Assembly: GCA_025618425.1 (NCBI GenBank)
Contig: CM046846.1
Coordinates: forward strand, 430,778 to 494,777
Length of the DNA stretch: 64,000 bases
Direction of reading: 5' to 3'
Source of the DNA: Heliocidaris tuberculata
Taxonomy: Eukaryota > Echinodermata > Echinoidea > Camarodonta > Echinometridae
A program made the position numbers and the translations under genes. This document shows positions 44,383 to 56,859 of this stretch, piece after piece. The notes under the pieces are model-generated. The model did no database searches, was not told the DNA's origin, and saw nothing but the letters and a program-made list of their open reading frames with translations. Each line of letters begins with the position of its first letter. Positions within the stretch are counted from its first letter, which is position 1.

Positions 44383-44969
44383 TTAAAGGAAACCAAAACC
44401 CAAGGAGAGAATCAATGTTATTGGAAAGTGAAAATTCAGAGAAGCACTTTACAAAAAGTTTCATTAAAATTGGTTAAAAAATGAGAGAGTTATGGAAGTT
44501 TGAAAAGTCTCGTTTTACTTTCTATGGGGATCCTCAAATTGGCAAAATTGCTTCAAAATGGCTGATTTTGTGAACAACTCTCCATTTGTTTTGTACACAG
44601 ATTTTCAGATTTTCCCCATTATCTTTCAAGGTGCAGTTAATCTCCTTCTGAGCTCAACATATATAATGGGAAAATGTATTTTACACCACACATTTCGAGT
44701 TCAGGAGGAGACAAGGAGCACCCTGAGAGATAATGGGGAAAATCTGAAAATCTGTGTGCAAAACAAATGGAGAGTTGTTCACAAAATCAGCCATTTTGAA
44801 GCAATTTTGCCAATTTGAGGATCCCCATAGAAAGTAAAACAAGACTTTTCAAACTTCCATAACTCTCTCATTTTTTAACCAATTTTAATGAAACTTTTTG
44901 TAAAGTGCTTCTCTGAATTTTCACTTTCCAATAACATTGATTCTCTCCTTGGGTTTTGGTTTCCTTTAA
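44383..44969. mobile_element. TTAA foldback element, 587 bp, very close arms
   Basis: TTAA flanks at 44383-44386 and 44966-44969. Ends aggaaaccaaaacccaagg and the inverse ccttgggttttggtttcct. The arms read as close reverse complements over ~260 bp each, including agttatggaagtttgaaaag / cttttcaaacttccataact and gattttgtgaacaactctcc. The loop is around 44640-44700. The frame at 44558-44818 is on the arm and not a gene. Confidence 0.95.
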
Positions 44970-45030
44970 GGCTGAGCAAACTTCTTCCTTTTTCATAGAA
45001 GTAGCAGCACTTCAAATAATGGACACATAT

Positions 45031-45418
45031 TTAAAGAGAAGGTTGAGTTCTGGGAAAGGTGAAAAATAGTTTGTGAGCTTTCTCTTTCCTTTTATGTCAG
45101 TTTGGAAGATCACAGTAGAAATGTCTCCAGCAAAAGATTGCTCTTTAAATGCCCTCATATTTGAAATATGACAAGAAATAGCTGAAGTGTTTGTGCCGAA
45201 CATTCATGTTACATGTGTGCGCAGTCCCATATACCCATTTCTGTGTGCAGTGTATGTGCTTTTCAGCAAAATTGATTTAAATTCCTATCATTTTGATGAT
45301 TCCAAAACCTCGCAGTAAACACCAATTCTTTTGCAGACATGATCAACCTTTCCAAATTGCTTTGAGACAGTTTCTTTCACAATGTCATCGCATGACCAGA
45401 ACTCAATTTTATCTTTAA
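45031..45418 (+). mobile_element. TTAA-C MITE copy 6
   Basis: TTAA flanks at 45031-45034 and 45415-45418; ends agagaaggttgagttctgg and ccagaactcaattttatct. Confidence 0.88.
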
Positions 45419-46712
45419 ACAACACTTGTCAAATGAATCGTATCAGTAACTTCTAAATTGGGAAAATCAGCAAGAATGGGTGTTATTTTTCCCCGCATAC
45501 GATTCTGATTCCCACACAATATGAAATTATGAATATGAGATTCAGAGATTGGCAGGCACCTTCATGCATGAAAGTGATACTTCCTCCCTGCAGCATTCCT
45601 ATGCCTTCCTGTCAAATGTCTCAGAAGATGGATTTTGTGCCGGATGGAATGAATATGCTCCTCTCCTCTCCCCTAATCTATTTTTTTTTTAACCCAAGAT
45701 ACCCCCACTTTTTGTCACTGTTTTTCTATTTCTTTTGCTATCATTACTTATGATCTATCTCCTCTGATCTTTTTTACCTTTACACAATTTTCTCTCTTTC
45801 CTCTTTCCTCTCAAATTATCCTTTTTCATTTTATTTTGGTAATTCGTTTTGGTAATTCATTTTGGCGCTTTATTTTGATTGATTGAAACACATAAATACC
45901 AAGGATTCTAGTTCAAAATGATCAAACATAACTCCAATATGACTCATGTAAGCATGTAAAAGACAAAATGAATTTGTGGCCCCTTTTTAATATTATTTCA
46001 AGCAGTTTTTCTTTAAAAGATTACACAAGATTTTATCAATACCTCAATTACCTCAAAATCAGTTAAAGATCTGTTAAGTTTTAGCTGATACTGTATCTTA
46101 TCTGTCATCATCCAGGGAATAAGAAAGCATGAATCAAATCACGGGTAACAAATTTCCCAGTAAAAACAGGTCAAGTATGAAAGAGAAATATGACCAGAAA
46201 TCTAATGATGTCACAGGCTGTGCACTCTGTCATTCTGTAGAGTGGTCACTGAAAAGTACAAAAACAACCTACCATGCATAATTCTTGAACTTTGAAAAGC
46301 AGTCTTTTTTTTATGCCTATGCACAGTTTAAACGTGGAATGAATCATCACTTTTGCCATGCATTAGCTACAATTGTCGTAATTAAAAGTCATCATGTGTC
46401 AGCTACAAAATTTGACATATCTTTAATAATATCATGAAGACTTGTATTTATGATAACGTTAAGGTCACCTTGAAGTACACAACAGAATCTGTGCATTTAC
46501 CTATGTTTTTAATTATTTGCAATCACATTTTCCCCAATTTGTTTTTGTTTTTTTGTTAATTTGTGCACATCTGTCGTTCTTATAAATGTGACTGGAAATA
46601 CATGTACATCTAGGAAATATAAAATCCTTCTGTTCCATTTGCATATGTTGTACATCAATACCACTTCTCAGACTTTCATGTACATGTACATGGATATGTT
46701 CATAACCTAAAC
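45419..46712. other. Low-copy stretch
   Basis: A T run at 45680-45690 and a small aattcgttttggt / aattcattttggc repeat near 45841. No gene recognised. Confidence 0.5.
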
Positions 46713-47304
46713 TTAAAGGGCAATCCAACCTTGGTAATAAGATGATTTGTGTGAAAGCAGAAAAATAAGAAAAACAGGATGGTGAAAGTTTGAAAGAAAT
46801 CGGACAAGGACTAAGAAAGTTATGGAAGTTTGAAAAATGAGATCACTACATCTATGCGAATCTCAAATTGGCAATTTGGTGAGTCAATTGTGACATTTTT
46901 GTGGACAACTCTCCCATTTGCCGTACACAAAAATATCATTAATTTGCGGTTTTCTTCGAGGCGCTTTTACCCTCAGGGCTATACTCAAAATATATTGGAG
47001 ATAGCATATTGTTATAGGTCTTCATGAATGAAAAGATCCTACTGAGTAATGTATTTTGAAAAAAAGTGACATTTTAGTCATTTTGTGTGTTAGAGCGAAT
47101 GGGGGAGTTGTCCACAGCTACATCACAGTGACATTACCCATTCGGCCAATTTGAAATTCCCATAAGCATAGTGATTACAACTTTCAAAAATTCATAACTT
47201 TCTTATTACTTGTCCGATTTCGTTCAAACTTTCACAAATCTGCTTCTCTGATTTTTCCTCTTTCTTTCAAAGCAACTTGCTATCAAGGTTGGATTTCCCT
47301 TTAA
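46713..47304. mobile_element. TTAA foldback family I, copy 1 (592 bp)
   Basis: TTAA flanks at 46713-46716 and 47301-47304. Ends agggcaatccaaccttg and its inverse caaggttggatttccct. Arms share gaaagcagaaaaat, gtgaaagtttga, cggacaag, aagaaagttatg, caaattggc blocks. A second copy lies at 63236. Confidence 0.9.
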
Positions 47305-47640
47305 ATGAATGCTATGTGAATAGAATTCTTCTTTTCCATAGTTTTAGTCTTTCAAGATATTGTATAGAAGAAACTCTTTGTCAGAACTATAGAATTATGT
47401 TATTTCCAGAGTCTATGAATTTAATCAGATAAGATATTCATATAAGGGATTATGAAAAAAACAACAAAGAAAACAGTCTGAGCAATATTTTATCGTGATT
47501 GATTTTTATTTCTTATAAGAAAAAAATCTTCATGTACAAAAAACTTATTTACCAGCAAATAAAAGCCATTTTAGCAAGTAAATGATTAAGTCAAATAAAA
47601 GATGAACAAAAAAGATAGCAGCAAATGTAAAACGAGAACT
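47305..47640. other. Low-copy AT-rich stretch
   Basis: No feature recognised. Confidence 0.5.
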
Positions 47641-48090
47641 GCTGAGCATCAGTAACGCAATTTGAGCATGGACAGAATCTCATTGCCGGTTAGCTCAATC
47701 CAATTATTTGCCAAAGAACAGAACCCAAAAGTCTAGATTTGGAGTGCTCGGAGCTTATCAGCTCAGCGAAAAAGCAAAAGCTTTCATTCCTAACGATTCA
47801 GGGAACATTATCGCGGCGTCGCAGCATTCCTGCAGTGATGACGACAATCCCGGTCATGTGATACCCAGCATGCCCTGGGGAGATACTGCAATTCTTTTGA
47901 CTTTTCTACAGCGGGAGTAATGCAAATGGGATTGAAATCAATGCCGGCCGTGTTCGGGGGCTTGGGCCCGATATTGCAGGGTGTTGGAGGGGATCAGAAG
48001 CGTGCAACGATGTAAATTATGACGCTTTTGGGAGGAAGGTGGCCTACGCGTGTCAGGCCGTTTGCTTTCAACAAACAGCTTGATGTACAT
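47641..48090. other. GC-richer low-copy block with a 70-codon ORF
   Basis: Composition is well above the surroundings. The plus frame 47708-47920 is open with a mixed, protein-like composition but no known domain, no clear start context and no neighbouring exon. Words such as gggcccgatattgc and tgaagc-free GC runs fit regulatory DNA too. Status undecided. Confidence 0.35.
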
Positions 48091-48596
48091 TTGAGCTTCC
48101 CCCACTTTTCCTCACCATCTTCTGTTTGCGCATTTTGATTCTATTCTCTAGATACTTGGAATGGATTGATCGCGTTTTCAAAACTTGTGTCGCAATGTTT
48201 GAGTAGATATTCGCATATTAGCTCTCATATTCATGGTAAGATTAACTGCACATATCCACAATGATGCCAATCGCGTACCTGTAGTCCAGTTTCACATACT
48301 TGTATGCACATGGAAATGGACCATTTCAGAAATATTGAGAATAACTTTGAAACTTTCAAACCTGATGAACTGTCTGTACTAAAAATACACCCTCTTTCAT
48401 ATTTATAATCTGTAACACTGAAAAGATTTCACTAAGTACAAAGTAATCAAGGTGGCCTTTTTAGTTTTTACATCTAAAAATATCTTTTTAAATGCTTTCA
48501 AGGGCATCCTATGAAACTGAAAAAATTGTATTGCAATTTTTATTTCAAGAGTTTATATGATTTCAAATGTTGACATCCAGTTAACTAGGGAAGAAA
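48091..48596. other. Low-copy stretch
   Basis: No feature recognised. Confidence 0.5.
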
Positions 48597-48665
48597 TTAA
48601 CCCACTGCCTATAGAACACAGAGTGACACCTTCTTAAAGCCCTATGGGAATACAAGACCTGCAAA
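48597..48665. repeat. PAL75 copy 5, decayed
   Basis: ttaacccactgcctatagaa then aaagccctatgggaatacaa; about half the family layout remains. Confidence 0.5.
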
Positions 48666-50035
48666 CTCCTCGATAAAAAGTAAAATTGAAAACAAAAATA
48701 ATAAAAAGAAGTACAAAAACCCACACGTAGATGGCGTCAATATTCGGAACCGAATCGTACACCAAAAACCCGAAACAACAACAAGAACAAGAATTCAGTA
48801 GTCAATGATTGAAACTGCAGCGATAAAGAAAAAGGATACATTCTACAAGCTTTTAAAAAGCTGCGCAATTACATGAGCATGATTTCTCAAAAAAGTTTGA
48901 TATAATTTTGAAATGAGGTTTATTAATAACTTAATTCCAGAGATGTTACGTAATTTGAAATCAACAACTTTAGATTCACTGTAGAAAGGGGCTTCTGATA
49001 ATGTATATTGACATCTAATTATGTCTCTTTTTTTATCAAAGGCACATGTGCGCATGCGGGATCAGGTGGCTAATTTCCATTCCAATTTCATCAACAAGAG
49101 TACTACCTAATGATCAATTTGCAATACATATCCTTATTTCAAATAACATTTTTTTTAAAGTTTAGTTTACTTTAGCTTTGTTACTGATTCAGCATATTTG
49201 TACCATAGCTAAGTGATAGATTTGACTTAATTAGGGGAGTTTCACTCAAAATTGATTTTTTTTTTTTCAAGGCTCAGTTTTCAAGAATATACATGTACAT
49301 GTAAATGATGCATACAGGTTCTTTCATATAAACCTTTACACACACTTCATTTAAGGACAATGTAGAGCAAATGTTTTTCGAATTATCACAAAATGTTTTT
49401 GAGCTTACCATACGCATTTTCTACTTCATTTAATTGAATGGTAAAAATAATGCCTATAATATAACTCTCTATGACTAAACATCAAAAGATAACCCAAGAC
49501 CATTTTACTGTTTGAATATCAACAAATTAACAGCACTTTCCACAAAAGGCACATTCAAAACTTGAAAGAAAACTATGCACACCAGAGTTAAGATTTGAAG
49601 ATCTTCCTTTCATTGCCATCATTAAGACAGACAAAACAAGTGCAACTATTTCTTCTTTGAAAAATAAAACCACAAAAAGGGCCTGCTAAGACAATCTCAC
49701 ATTTGTCTCCTGTGTGAACACTGCCCTTATAGTTCTGGAGGAGAACATACTCGCAAATAATGAAGAGAGACTCGGAGATGAGAGAATGTACAAATGGTAA
49801 CATTAGACCCATGCAGAGTGGTTTTACATCTCATGGTTACAGTCACTGAATGACACTGCACAGGAAGGCCAAAGATAGGGTTACATTCATTTTCATAGCT
49901 TCAAAGAAACTCATTGGCCATTTTCAGTCTCAGATGAAGGCAATTTGAAAAGGGACTGTCCCCTTTTCTTTACAATTACTAGAGAAGAAGATGACAATGC
50001 TCTGTCCTGTCCCATCTTTCTTGAAAGATAATCTT
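48666..50035. other. Low-copy AT-rich stretch
   Basis: T run at 49256-49268. Minus frames 48843-49055 and 49588-49812 show no domains. Confidence 0.5.
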
Positions 50036-50174
50036 GGGGAGCGTTTCATGAAAGGAAGTTGTCGGATATTTCATCCGACAACTGTTATATGCTACTGAAA
50101 TCCTTGCATCTGATTGGCTGAGAGTAAATTTGTCGGATAAAATATCTGACAAGTCCTTTCATGAAACGCCCCCC
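50036..50174. mobile_element. FB140 foldback copy 5
   Basis: Ends ggggagcgtttcatgaaagg and the inverse ggggggcgtttcatgaaagg; arms carry tgtcggatatttcatccgac, core tgctactgaaatccttgcat present. Confidence 0.88.
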
Positions 50175-50799
50175 TGATTTCCGGTAATAAAAGAAATACT
50201 CTTCTGATTCATGAAATATGTACACTTTTGTCAAAACAGATTTTTTTTTTTGACCAACAGAGTGTAAACAGATATACATGTATGTTTTAATAATGCTGAA
50301 AATCATGTGTTTTTGATAATTTTCAATTAAAAATATAAAATACAGGTTGCATCCACTCAGCACATGTGAAATTACCTGTCTAATGATCTAGTTTAAGTAG
50401 TGAAAATAAAATTAAAAAGAATACATTTGATCTTCTTCCCACTTTACATGGAGAAAAATCATGAATTATTTTATCACAAGCTGCAATGATACTGCCAAAA
50501 TTGAAAAAGGCTTGATAATAATGTCAGACCATTGTAGAAAATGGATCATCTAAAAATGATCTTAAATGGTATTCCTTAAAATGAATATCTACAATCTGAA
50601 AGCAAGTAAAAAAATAAAAATATATATATATCCCTCTATAATAAGGGTGACCTTCAGTTTGATACTTTTACTCAACTTAAAAACAAATATATGCTCAGTG
50701 CTATTGCAATCAACAAAGACAAACACAGCATCACAGCTTGTTATTAAACATAAAAGCGATCACTGCTTGCTTGCTTGCTTTCTACCCGGACTGTCAGAC
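50175..50799. other. Low-copy AT-rich stretch
   Basis: T run near 50241; TA run near 50621-50630. No gene recognised. Confidence 0.5.
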
Positions 50800-51236
50800 A
50801 AGTCAGGGTTATCTCCCCTCTCTCCCTGTCTGTCTCTGTCTTTCTATTTCTCTGTCTATCTCTCTGTGCCTCCTTTCTTTCTCTTTCTTCCTTCTCCCCA
50901 TGAAAATTTTCAAACAAAGATATACACATCTACATTAGATATGAACTTTCCAGGGTTGTTTTTTGTTGCGTTGCTTTCTTCAATGGAACTTTCTCCCCTT
51001 AATTTCTCCTCACCTCTCTCCCTCTCTCTCTCTCATATACACTTCCCCTGTCAGTCTTTCTTTCTATTTCTGCTCTCTCTCTCTCTTCTCTTCTCCCCAA
51101 AAACCATTTCATTTAAGATGTTCACATCTACATGAGATCTCTTTCTCCCTCCCCCCCCCCCCCTCTATTGTGCAGTGTCTCTCCAATCCCCTCTTCCTTT
51201 TCTTTTCCCCCTACAATTTCTATTAAATGTTGGAAA
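50800..51236 (+). repeat. Pyrimidine-rich region with (CT)n blocks
   Basis: CT-rich at 50815-50900, 51005-51095 and 51135-51210, with a C run at 51151-51163. A ttttcaaacaaagatatacacatctaca / catttaagatgttcacatctaca-type pair suggests an old duplication of about 195 bp. Frames here are low complexity. Confidence 0.75.
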
Positions 51237-51759
51237 TGTCCCCTCTCATTACAAGGGATAGAGCGATCTAGCGCGCGCTAGATCGTGCCACCTCTGTGGT
51301 GAGAACGCGGCGACGTCGTTCCGGCGCGATCCAGGGCGATCCACAGCGATCCCAAACCGGACCACCTCTGGGGGGTGGTCTACGAGAGATAGCGCAATCT
51401 AGCGCGCGCTAGATCGATCTCTCTTTTGTAGTGAGAACAGGAAGATGCGAAGTACGCCGGAAGTACGCCGTGACCCAGGAAGTGTTTACAATGTAAGGAT
51501 ACAGCTCTCATATAGCACACAGTATACAGTCGGTATAGATAGCTAGCGTTAAGCCGAATCGAATTATGTGCGAAAACGTTGACCCCATTACGTCAGATGT
51601 CATGGCAACAAGAACCCTGAAAAAGAGAAGTGCGACGATAGATCGCTCTACCCTCTGCAGGTGTGAACCCGCGGCGTGCCAGCAGCGTGCCAGTGGACCA
51701 CCCTGGCGCGATCCACAATGGAGCGATCCACTTTCCAATCTCGTAATGAGAACGGGGTC
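51237..51759. mobile_element. GC-rich palindromic element (M)
   Basis: Ends tcccctctcattacaaggga and, inverted, accccgttctcattacgaga. Inside are two near-identical palindromes: gatctagcgcgcgctagatc (51265-51284) and atctagcgcgcgctagat (51397-51414). It also carries repeated gcgatcca words and four gtgagaac / gtgtgaac words. No transposase frame. Confidence 0.7.
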
Positions 51760-51848
51760 TGTGTCTCCCTTAATCTCTCTCTCTCTCTCTCTTCATTCTC
51801 TACATCTCCTAATTTTGTTCTTTTCCTCTTCCTCTTATTTCTTTTTGT
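51760..51848 (+). repeat. (CT)n tract
   Basis: tctctctctctctctc near 51775-51791, pyrimidine-rich to the TTAA-B start. Confidence 0.85.
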
Positions 51849-52265
51849 TTAACCCATTCGAGACAATTGACCACATTTTGTGGTTTGGCTCAATAACTTT
51901 TTATTCAGAGCTTTAAAAAATATACCAGATACATGAGTAGAAAGAGCAAAAATTTCTGCACACACTATATCCATTTTTGTTGCATTACCATATTGCGTTT
52001 GATGCCAGGAATTTTGAATAGGAGAATAAGTTTTAAAATCCGTAAATTGGCAACACATTGAGAGATTGAAAATCCTTATTTTTTTATCAAAATTGGCAAT
52101 TTTTTCAACTTTTCGACAAAATTCCTAACCATGTGTATTATTTTCATAGACATTACACCTTATTAGAACCATATATCACTAAAAGAAAAATATTATTGTT
52201 GCCAATTTGAAGAACAAAATGTGATCAATTTAGACCTTAAATAATTCCTGTCCTGAAAGGGTTAA
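51849..52265 (+). mobile_element. TTAA-B MITE copy 5
   Basis: TTAA flanks at 51849-51852 and 52262-52265, ends cccattcgagacaattgac and, inverted, ccctttcaggacaggaatt. Internal blocks as in other copies. Confidence 0.88.
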
Positions 52266-52810
52266 CCCATTCAACATGCAGGTCTCTCTGGGCCCTGTCT
52301 GTCTCTCTCCCTTTCTCTCTCTCATAACCCACAGCTTGCATTAACCTTGCTAGCACAGAAATCATCAACAACCTTTCATCAGAGATGATGGATTCACTAA
52401 CCTTCTCCAATCATGAAAATAAAACAAAATGAGGGCCCACAATACAACATGCCAATATATATAATACCATAAACATAATCATTAACATCTTTTGACAAGG
52501 GTGTTTGGAGTGAAAGCTGGTCAAATCGATGTACAATGGTCTAGCAAAGTGAGCCATCATGACGATATATTGGCTTAGTGAACTTGGCTATTGGTATATA
52601 ATCGATACTTGAACGCATGGAAACAATAGCACATACCCTGTATACACGGAGTCTGCATCAATACAGTTTGAGAGTGTTTTGCCTGTACAGCATGGTGTAC
52701 GTATGCATGAAAAAGGTCTCTGTGGGTGCACCTATTCAAAGCAAATCCATCTGCAAAGAGCATACTTTTTCGCTTGTGCTATGATGTTCAAAAAAACATT
52801 CTATATCGAA
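52266..52810. other. Low-copy stretch
   Basis: Short CT-rich tract at 52300-52323. No gene recognised. Confidence 0.5.
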
Positions 52811-52889
52811 CCTGTTGATTACTGAGTTCTCTTATTTCCATACAGGTTTAATACAGGGACTAAATGGTTCCCGTACGTAATAGGTTAAG
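52811..52889. repeat. PAL75 copy 6
   Basis: ctgttgattactgagttctc, ttccatacaggtttaatac, agggactaaatggttcccgt, acgtaataggttaag. Confidence 0.7.
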
Positions 52890-53389
52890 TGTAATTAGGA
52901 TTTAGAATTTAAGAAAATATATACAAATCTACTTTTTGTAGGATTTTGGGATTTTGCAGCCTTTTGAAGGATTTGGACAGGACTTGATAATCTCAGTCAC
53001 TTCTTTGACACTCTATGACACTATGTCTGAATTTTGCTTTCAAATCAATCAACAAAAATTTCTTCCATGCATTCTTTCATTAGAAATCACAAATAATAAG
53101 TAAAATTGTGCTATGGGATGGCAAATAGGGAGTTAGGGCAAGGCAAATTCCATCAAAGATTTAAATATTGTCACATTTATTTGAAAAATAATAAGGTACA
53201 TACTTTGTCTCCTTCAAAGAGAAACATGAGACACAAAAACATGTTTATTATGTACATTATATTATGTTGGTCCCATGGAAGACACTTTATGCCGAATTTT
53301 ACAAAAGGGGTTCAAAGAGACATTACAAATTAAGAGGAAATTTCAGTCGTGATAACTGTTTGTAAAGTAAGTATCTCAAATGGGATCCC
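52890..53389. other. Low-copy stretch
   Basis: No feature recognised. Confidence 0.5.
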
Positions 53390-53987
53390 AGAGAAGGTTA
53401 AGTAATGCCAAAGGTGAAAACAATCGTTGAGCTTTCTCATCTTTTGTTTATTCCCATGGGGAAGAATATAAGTAGCCATGTCACATGAAAAGGATCGCCT
53501 ATATATATATATATATATATATATGACAAAATTATTCAAAATCAAAATTTCATTTTATAGATGCAGAACCAAAATATTAGCATGTAGAATTAGTATTTAC
53601 CTCTTTGAACACTTTTAAGCAAAATAATATGAAAGCTTTGATTCAGATATGTCTGATTATAATTTTAGAAGCACATACAAAACTAGCTATTTTCCTCTTT
53701 GCGTCTTTCTTGCATCTTTAGGTGCCATAGCACTGCGCTAAGCTACCTAAATGCTCTAATATTTCAAATAATGAATAGAAACAGTTGGAAAAAACTTTTG
53801 GTGATAAAGGCCACATGTCTAGGTAGTATCATTCAAATCTGCTTATTTGTCAATTGTTTGAACATTTCGAAAACCTCACACAATACACGATTATTCTTAT
53901 TTACGAAAAGATAAACCATTCAGAATAACGTTAAGAGAGCTTGTTTCACAACGCAATCGCCTGACCAGAACTCAATATCATCTTTAA
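53390..53987 (+). mobile_element. TTAA-C MITE copy 7, old and expanded
   Basis: The start agagaaggttaagtaatgcc, then aaaggtgaaaacaatcgttg, gagctttctcatc, and gggaagaa, resembles the family with decay. The end gacca-gaactcaatatcatct with TTAA at 53984-53987 is clear. About 200 bp of extra sequence, including an (AT)n at 53500-53523, lies between the halves. Confidence 0.6.
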
Positions 53988-56164
53988 ACCAGTTGACCTC
54001 TCCCCATTCTCCAGTCACCAGGGTAACATTATCTTCATGGATAACGTATGAAAGGACAGACGAGTGGACAACCCTAAAACCTAAAGCCTCTGGCACCACG
54101 ACGGCGAAGGCATTGCAAAAGAACGGGGGAGAGGAGGTCGAGAGGGAGCAATACCTTACTATCCCTCGTCCATTTCATGTGCTACTATAGATCTCTGAAG
54201 ATAAACAACACCTGGTTTATGAAGCCCTGTGACTGATCTGACAGGGTGAAGGATAGCATCATCTGTCTCCAGAGACTACATCTCAAGCGTCACTTCCCTG
54301 GAAAAATAGGAGCAGTGAAGCCCTCGCAAGCATCGCCCTACAACGAATTGGGGACAAGGGTACGTAAGGTTGCCTAACGACGGCTATTTTTGTGCTGTTG
54401 ATGCTCTTCTTCTTCGTCACCTCTTTGGATTTTAGAAATGTTTGGGACACAAGGGGAATGAGTAAGAGAGAATCAGACCCCATTCATATGAACGGTATGA
54501 TCTCCATTGATCTTTTGATCTGCTTTCAACCTGTTACATATTCCATGGTGTTCTGGAAAAAAAACCTGGTAGTTTTCCAGGGTGTGAACCAAAGTGACCT
54601 CGTTGCCATGGTGACAAAAGCTTACAATGTTAATTTTTTCTCTCTTTTCTGGCATTCTGACGACTATCTGATCAATCTTTAGAGCTTATCATCCATATTG
54701 GTCAGCTGTTCAATAGATGCCATAAGCAAAATGCCCAAAGATAATTGAAGATAGACACTAGAGGGTAAGAACTCAGAACAAGTAGGTATGAGCATCAAAG
54801 ACATAAACAAATGTCCTTGTACCACAACAAATTCAGGAAGTAATAGATGTTTGACTCACAAGTCATTTGAAATTATAACATAATTTGAGCAATGAATGTA
54901 CATGTCCATTTGAGAAACTCGCAAATGAACAGCTAGTAGGCTAGAAAGTGCAAGGGGAAGGGTTTTGGGGTAATATATGAACTTGGATGAGGAGGATGTG
55001 AGAGATATAGCATGAAAAAAATATTACTTCTATGATGCAGAGGATAGCTTAAACCAAGAGCAATTCGTTTCGGCTCGCATTGGAAAGAGACAGAATCAGA
55101 ATGTGCCCAATAACACAATAGGTACATGTAGAAAGAATAAATCAATTTGATACAGGTCCGCATAAAAAAAAGTTGATTCATCGCTAAAGGAATCTAATCT
55201 AGGCTAACCTGTTAGCCCTAGTTTATTCTCAACTGAATATAGATCAATTGTGGAAGCCGCTATAAATCTATTTGTAGAATACTTGTGTGCACCATCTCCA
55301 CTTCTAATGACATATATAATCAATGCTGCACAATCATTGAACAAACATGAAATATAAGAAACATATACAGTAAGTGCCTCGAAATTTCCCCTCCTCTGCG
55401 GTAGATAAAACACAAATTGTTTTCCTTTGTCACCCCAGAACTACCGGTACACATCTACTGCCTTTACATGTCCTTAATTAGGAAAATAGGACAGTTTTGG
55501 TTCTTGCAACATGGGATTTCACTCCCATTAAAAAGGAAATATATATTTAATGTTGTGGTTCAGGATCTGATTGATGCTCTAATTCTCTGAAATAAACATG
55601 AATCAACATTTTCCACATTTATTTGCAGTTATGAAATTCTGGACACACAATTGTCACTATTTTCGCAACTGAATTCTAAAGGTGTATTTCAAAAAGACAC
55701 GCTTCCATCATATCTTCCCGTCTTTGATAAATGCTTTGATATTCAAATAGGTTCCAATTCAAAGGGTACTACCTTTGATGTCGGTTGCATCAACTAATAG
55801 AACCGAACAAATATTACTCAACAAAGAGGCTCTGTTTGATATTCTTTCCATATAATTGCCGAAAGAGAATTGCACATTCGATTCAGATAAACCAACAATT
55901 CAACTCCATTGCTGGTGAAGTTCAGCGGCTACAAGGCTAACCAAATCCAATTTGTCTGAATCCAGTCCTTTGTCCACTTATATTCTCTTTATGTGTGGGT
56001 ATAATATGCATGAGAACAAATGCCATTGAAATACGGGTATGTTTAATTTTTTCGGTAACAAAGGAAGGGTATATTGTCCGCTATGAAAGAGGATTTATTC
56101 ATACTTAACTTTGATTACTTTATAATATCTGTACAGACATGCAGACAATATGTAAAATGAAACT
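53988..56164. other. Low-copy stretch
   Basis: A moderately GC-richer patch (54000-54420) has short frames (53993-54190, 54392-54682) without domains. The rest is AT-rich. No gene recognised. Confidence 0.45.
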
Positions 56165-56270
56165 AATTTTATCTCTTTCCCATTCACTCTCCCATTCTCT
56201 TCCCCCTTTCCCTCCCCCCTCCCCCCTCTCTCTCTCTCTCTATCACACTCACACACACAAACACACACTT
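56165..56270 (+). repeat. (CT)n then (CA)n microsatellite
   Basis: CT units at about 56170-56241, then atcacactcacacacacaaacacacac. Confidence 0.9.
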
Positions 56271-56859
56271 CAATTTGGAAATAAAGTTTACAATGCACGT
56301 AGTAGTACAAATGTACATGCCTATGATTGGAAAATAATCAAAAGAAGAAATTGTCATTCCCATCAATCTTACAAATCAAAATAATTTCAAAATAATCCAT
56401 TCAGTATCATCAACTCAAAATTCATTGATATTCTCCGGGTAAGGAATCGAGAGTGAAACACTGAATTTGGATGATATCATTTTAATCATAAAGGCACAAT
56501 ATAGTGTACTGCTTCCAAATCAAGATTAGATAACAGGCTAATGTATAAATTAACAGAAAGGCAACGACTTGATCAGCTTGAATGTCAGATTTAGCATTTT
56601 AAAGTACTCCTTGATACAAGTATTATTTATTTCTAGAGAAACAGAATACTACTGATATTTCGGTCTTTCACACTTGGTATTCATCAAAAAGTGAAAACTT
56701 ATACCCCCCCCCCCAAAAAAAAAAAAAAAAAAAAATAAAAATTAAAAAAAATATGAAACATCAAATCGCAATTTATGCACAATTCAGCCACTTCATTTTT
56801 CACTCGAAAAATATTGATAATTACCTATAAATTTGAAAGCTCCGATTAGAGTAAAACCT
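56271..56859. other. Low-copy stretch
   Basis: C run then A run at 56704-56737. No gene recognised. Confidence 0.5.

Noticed and set aside
50566..51135. 189-codon plus-strand ORF
   Set aside because: Composed mainly of CT-tract serine/leucine sequence after an AT-rich start; no domain or gene structure.
53500..53523. Promoter or TATA element
   Set aside because: A plain (AT)n microsatellite inside an old MITE.
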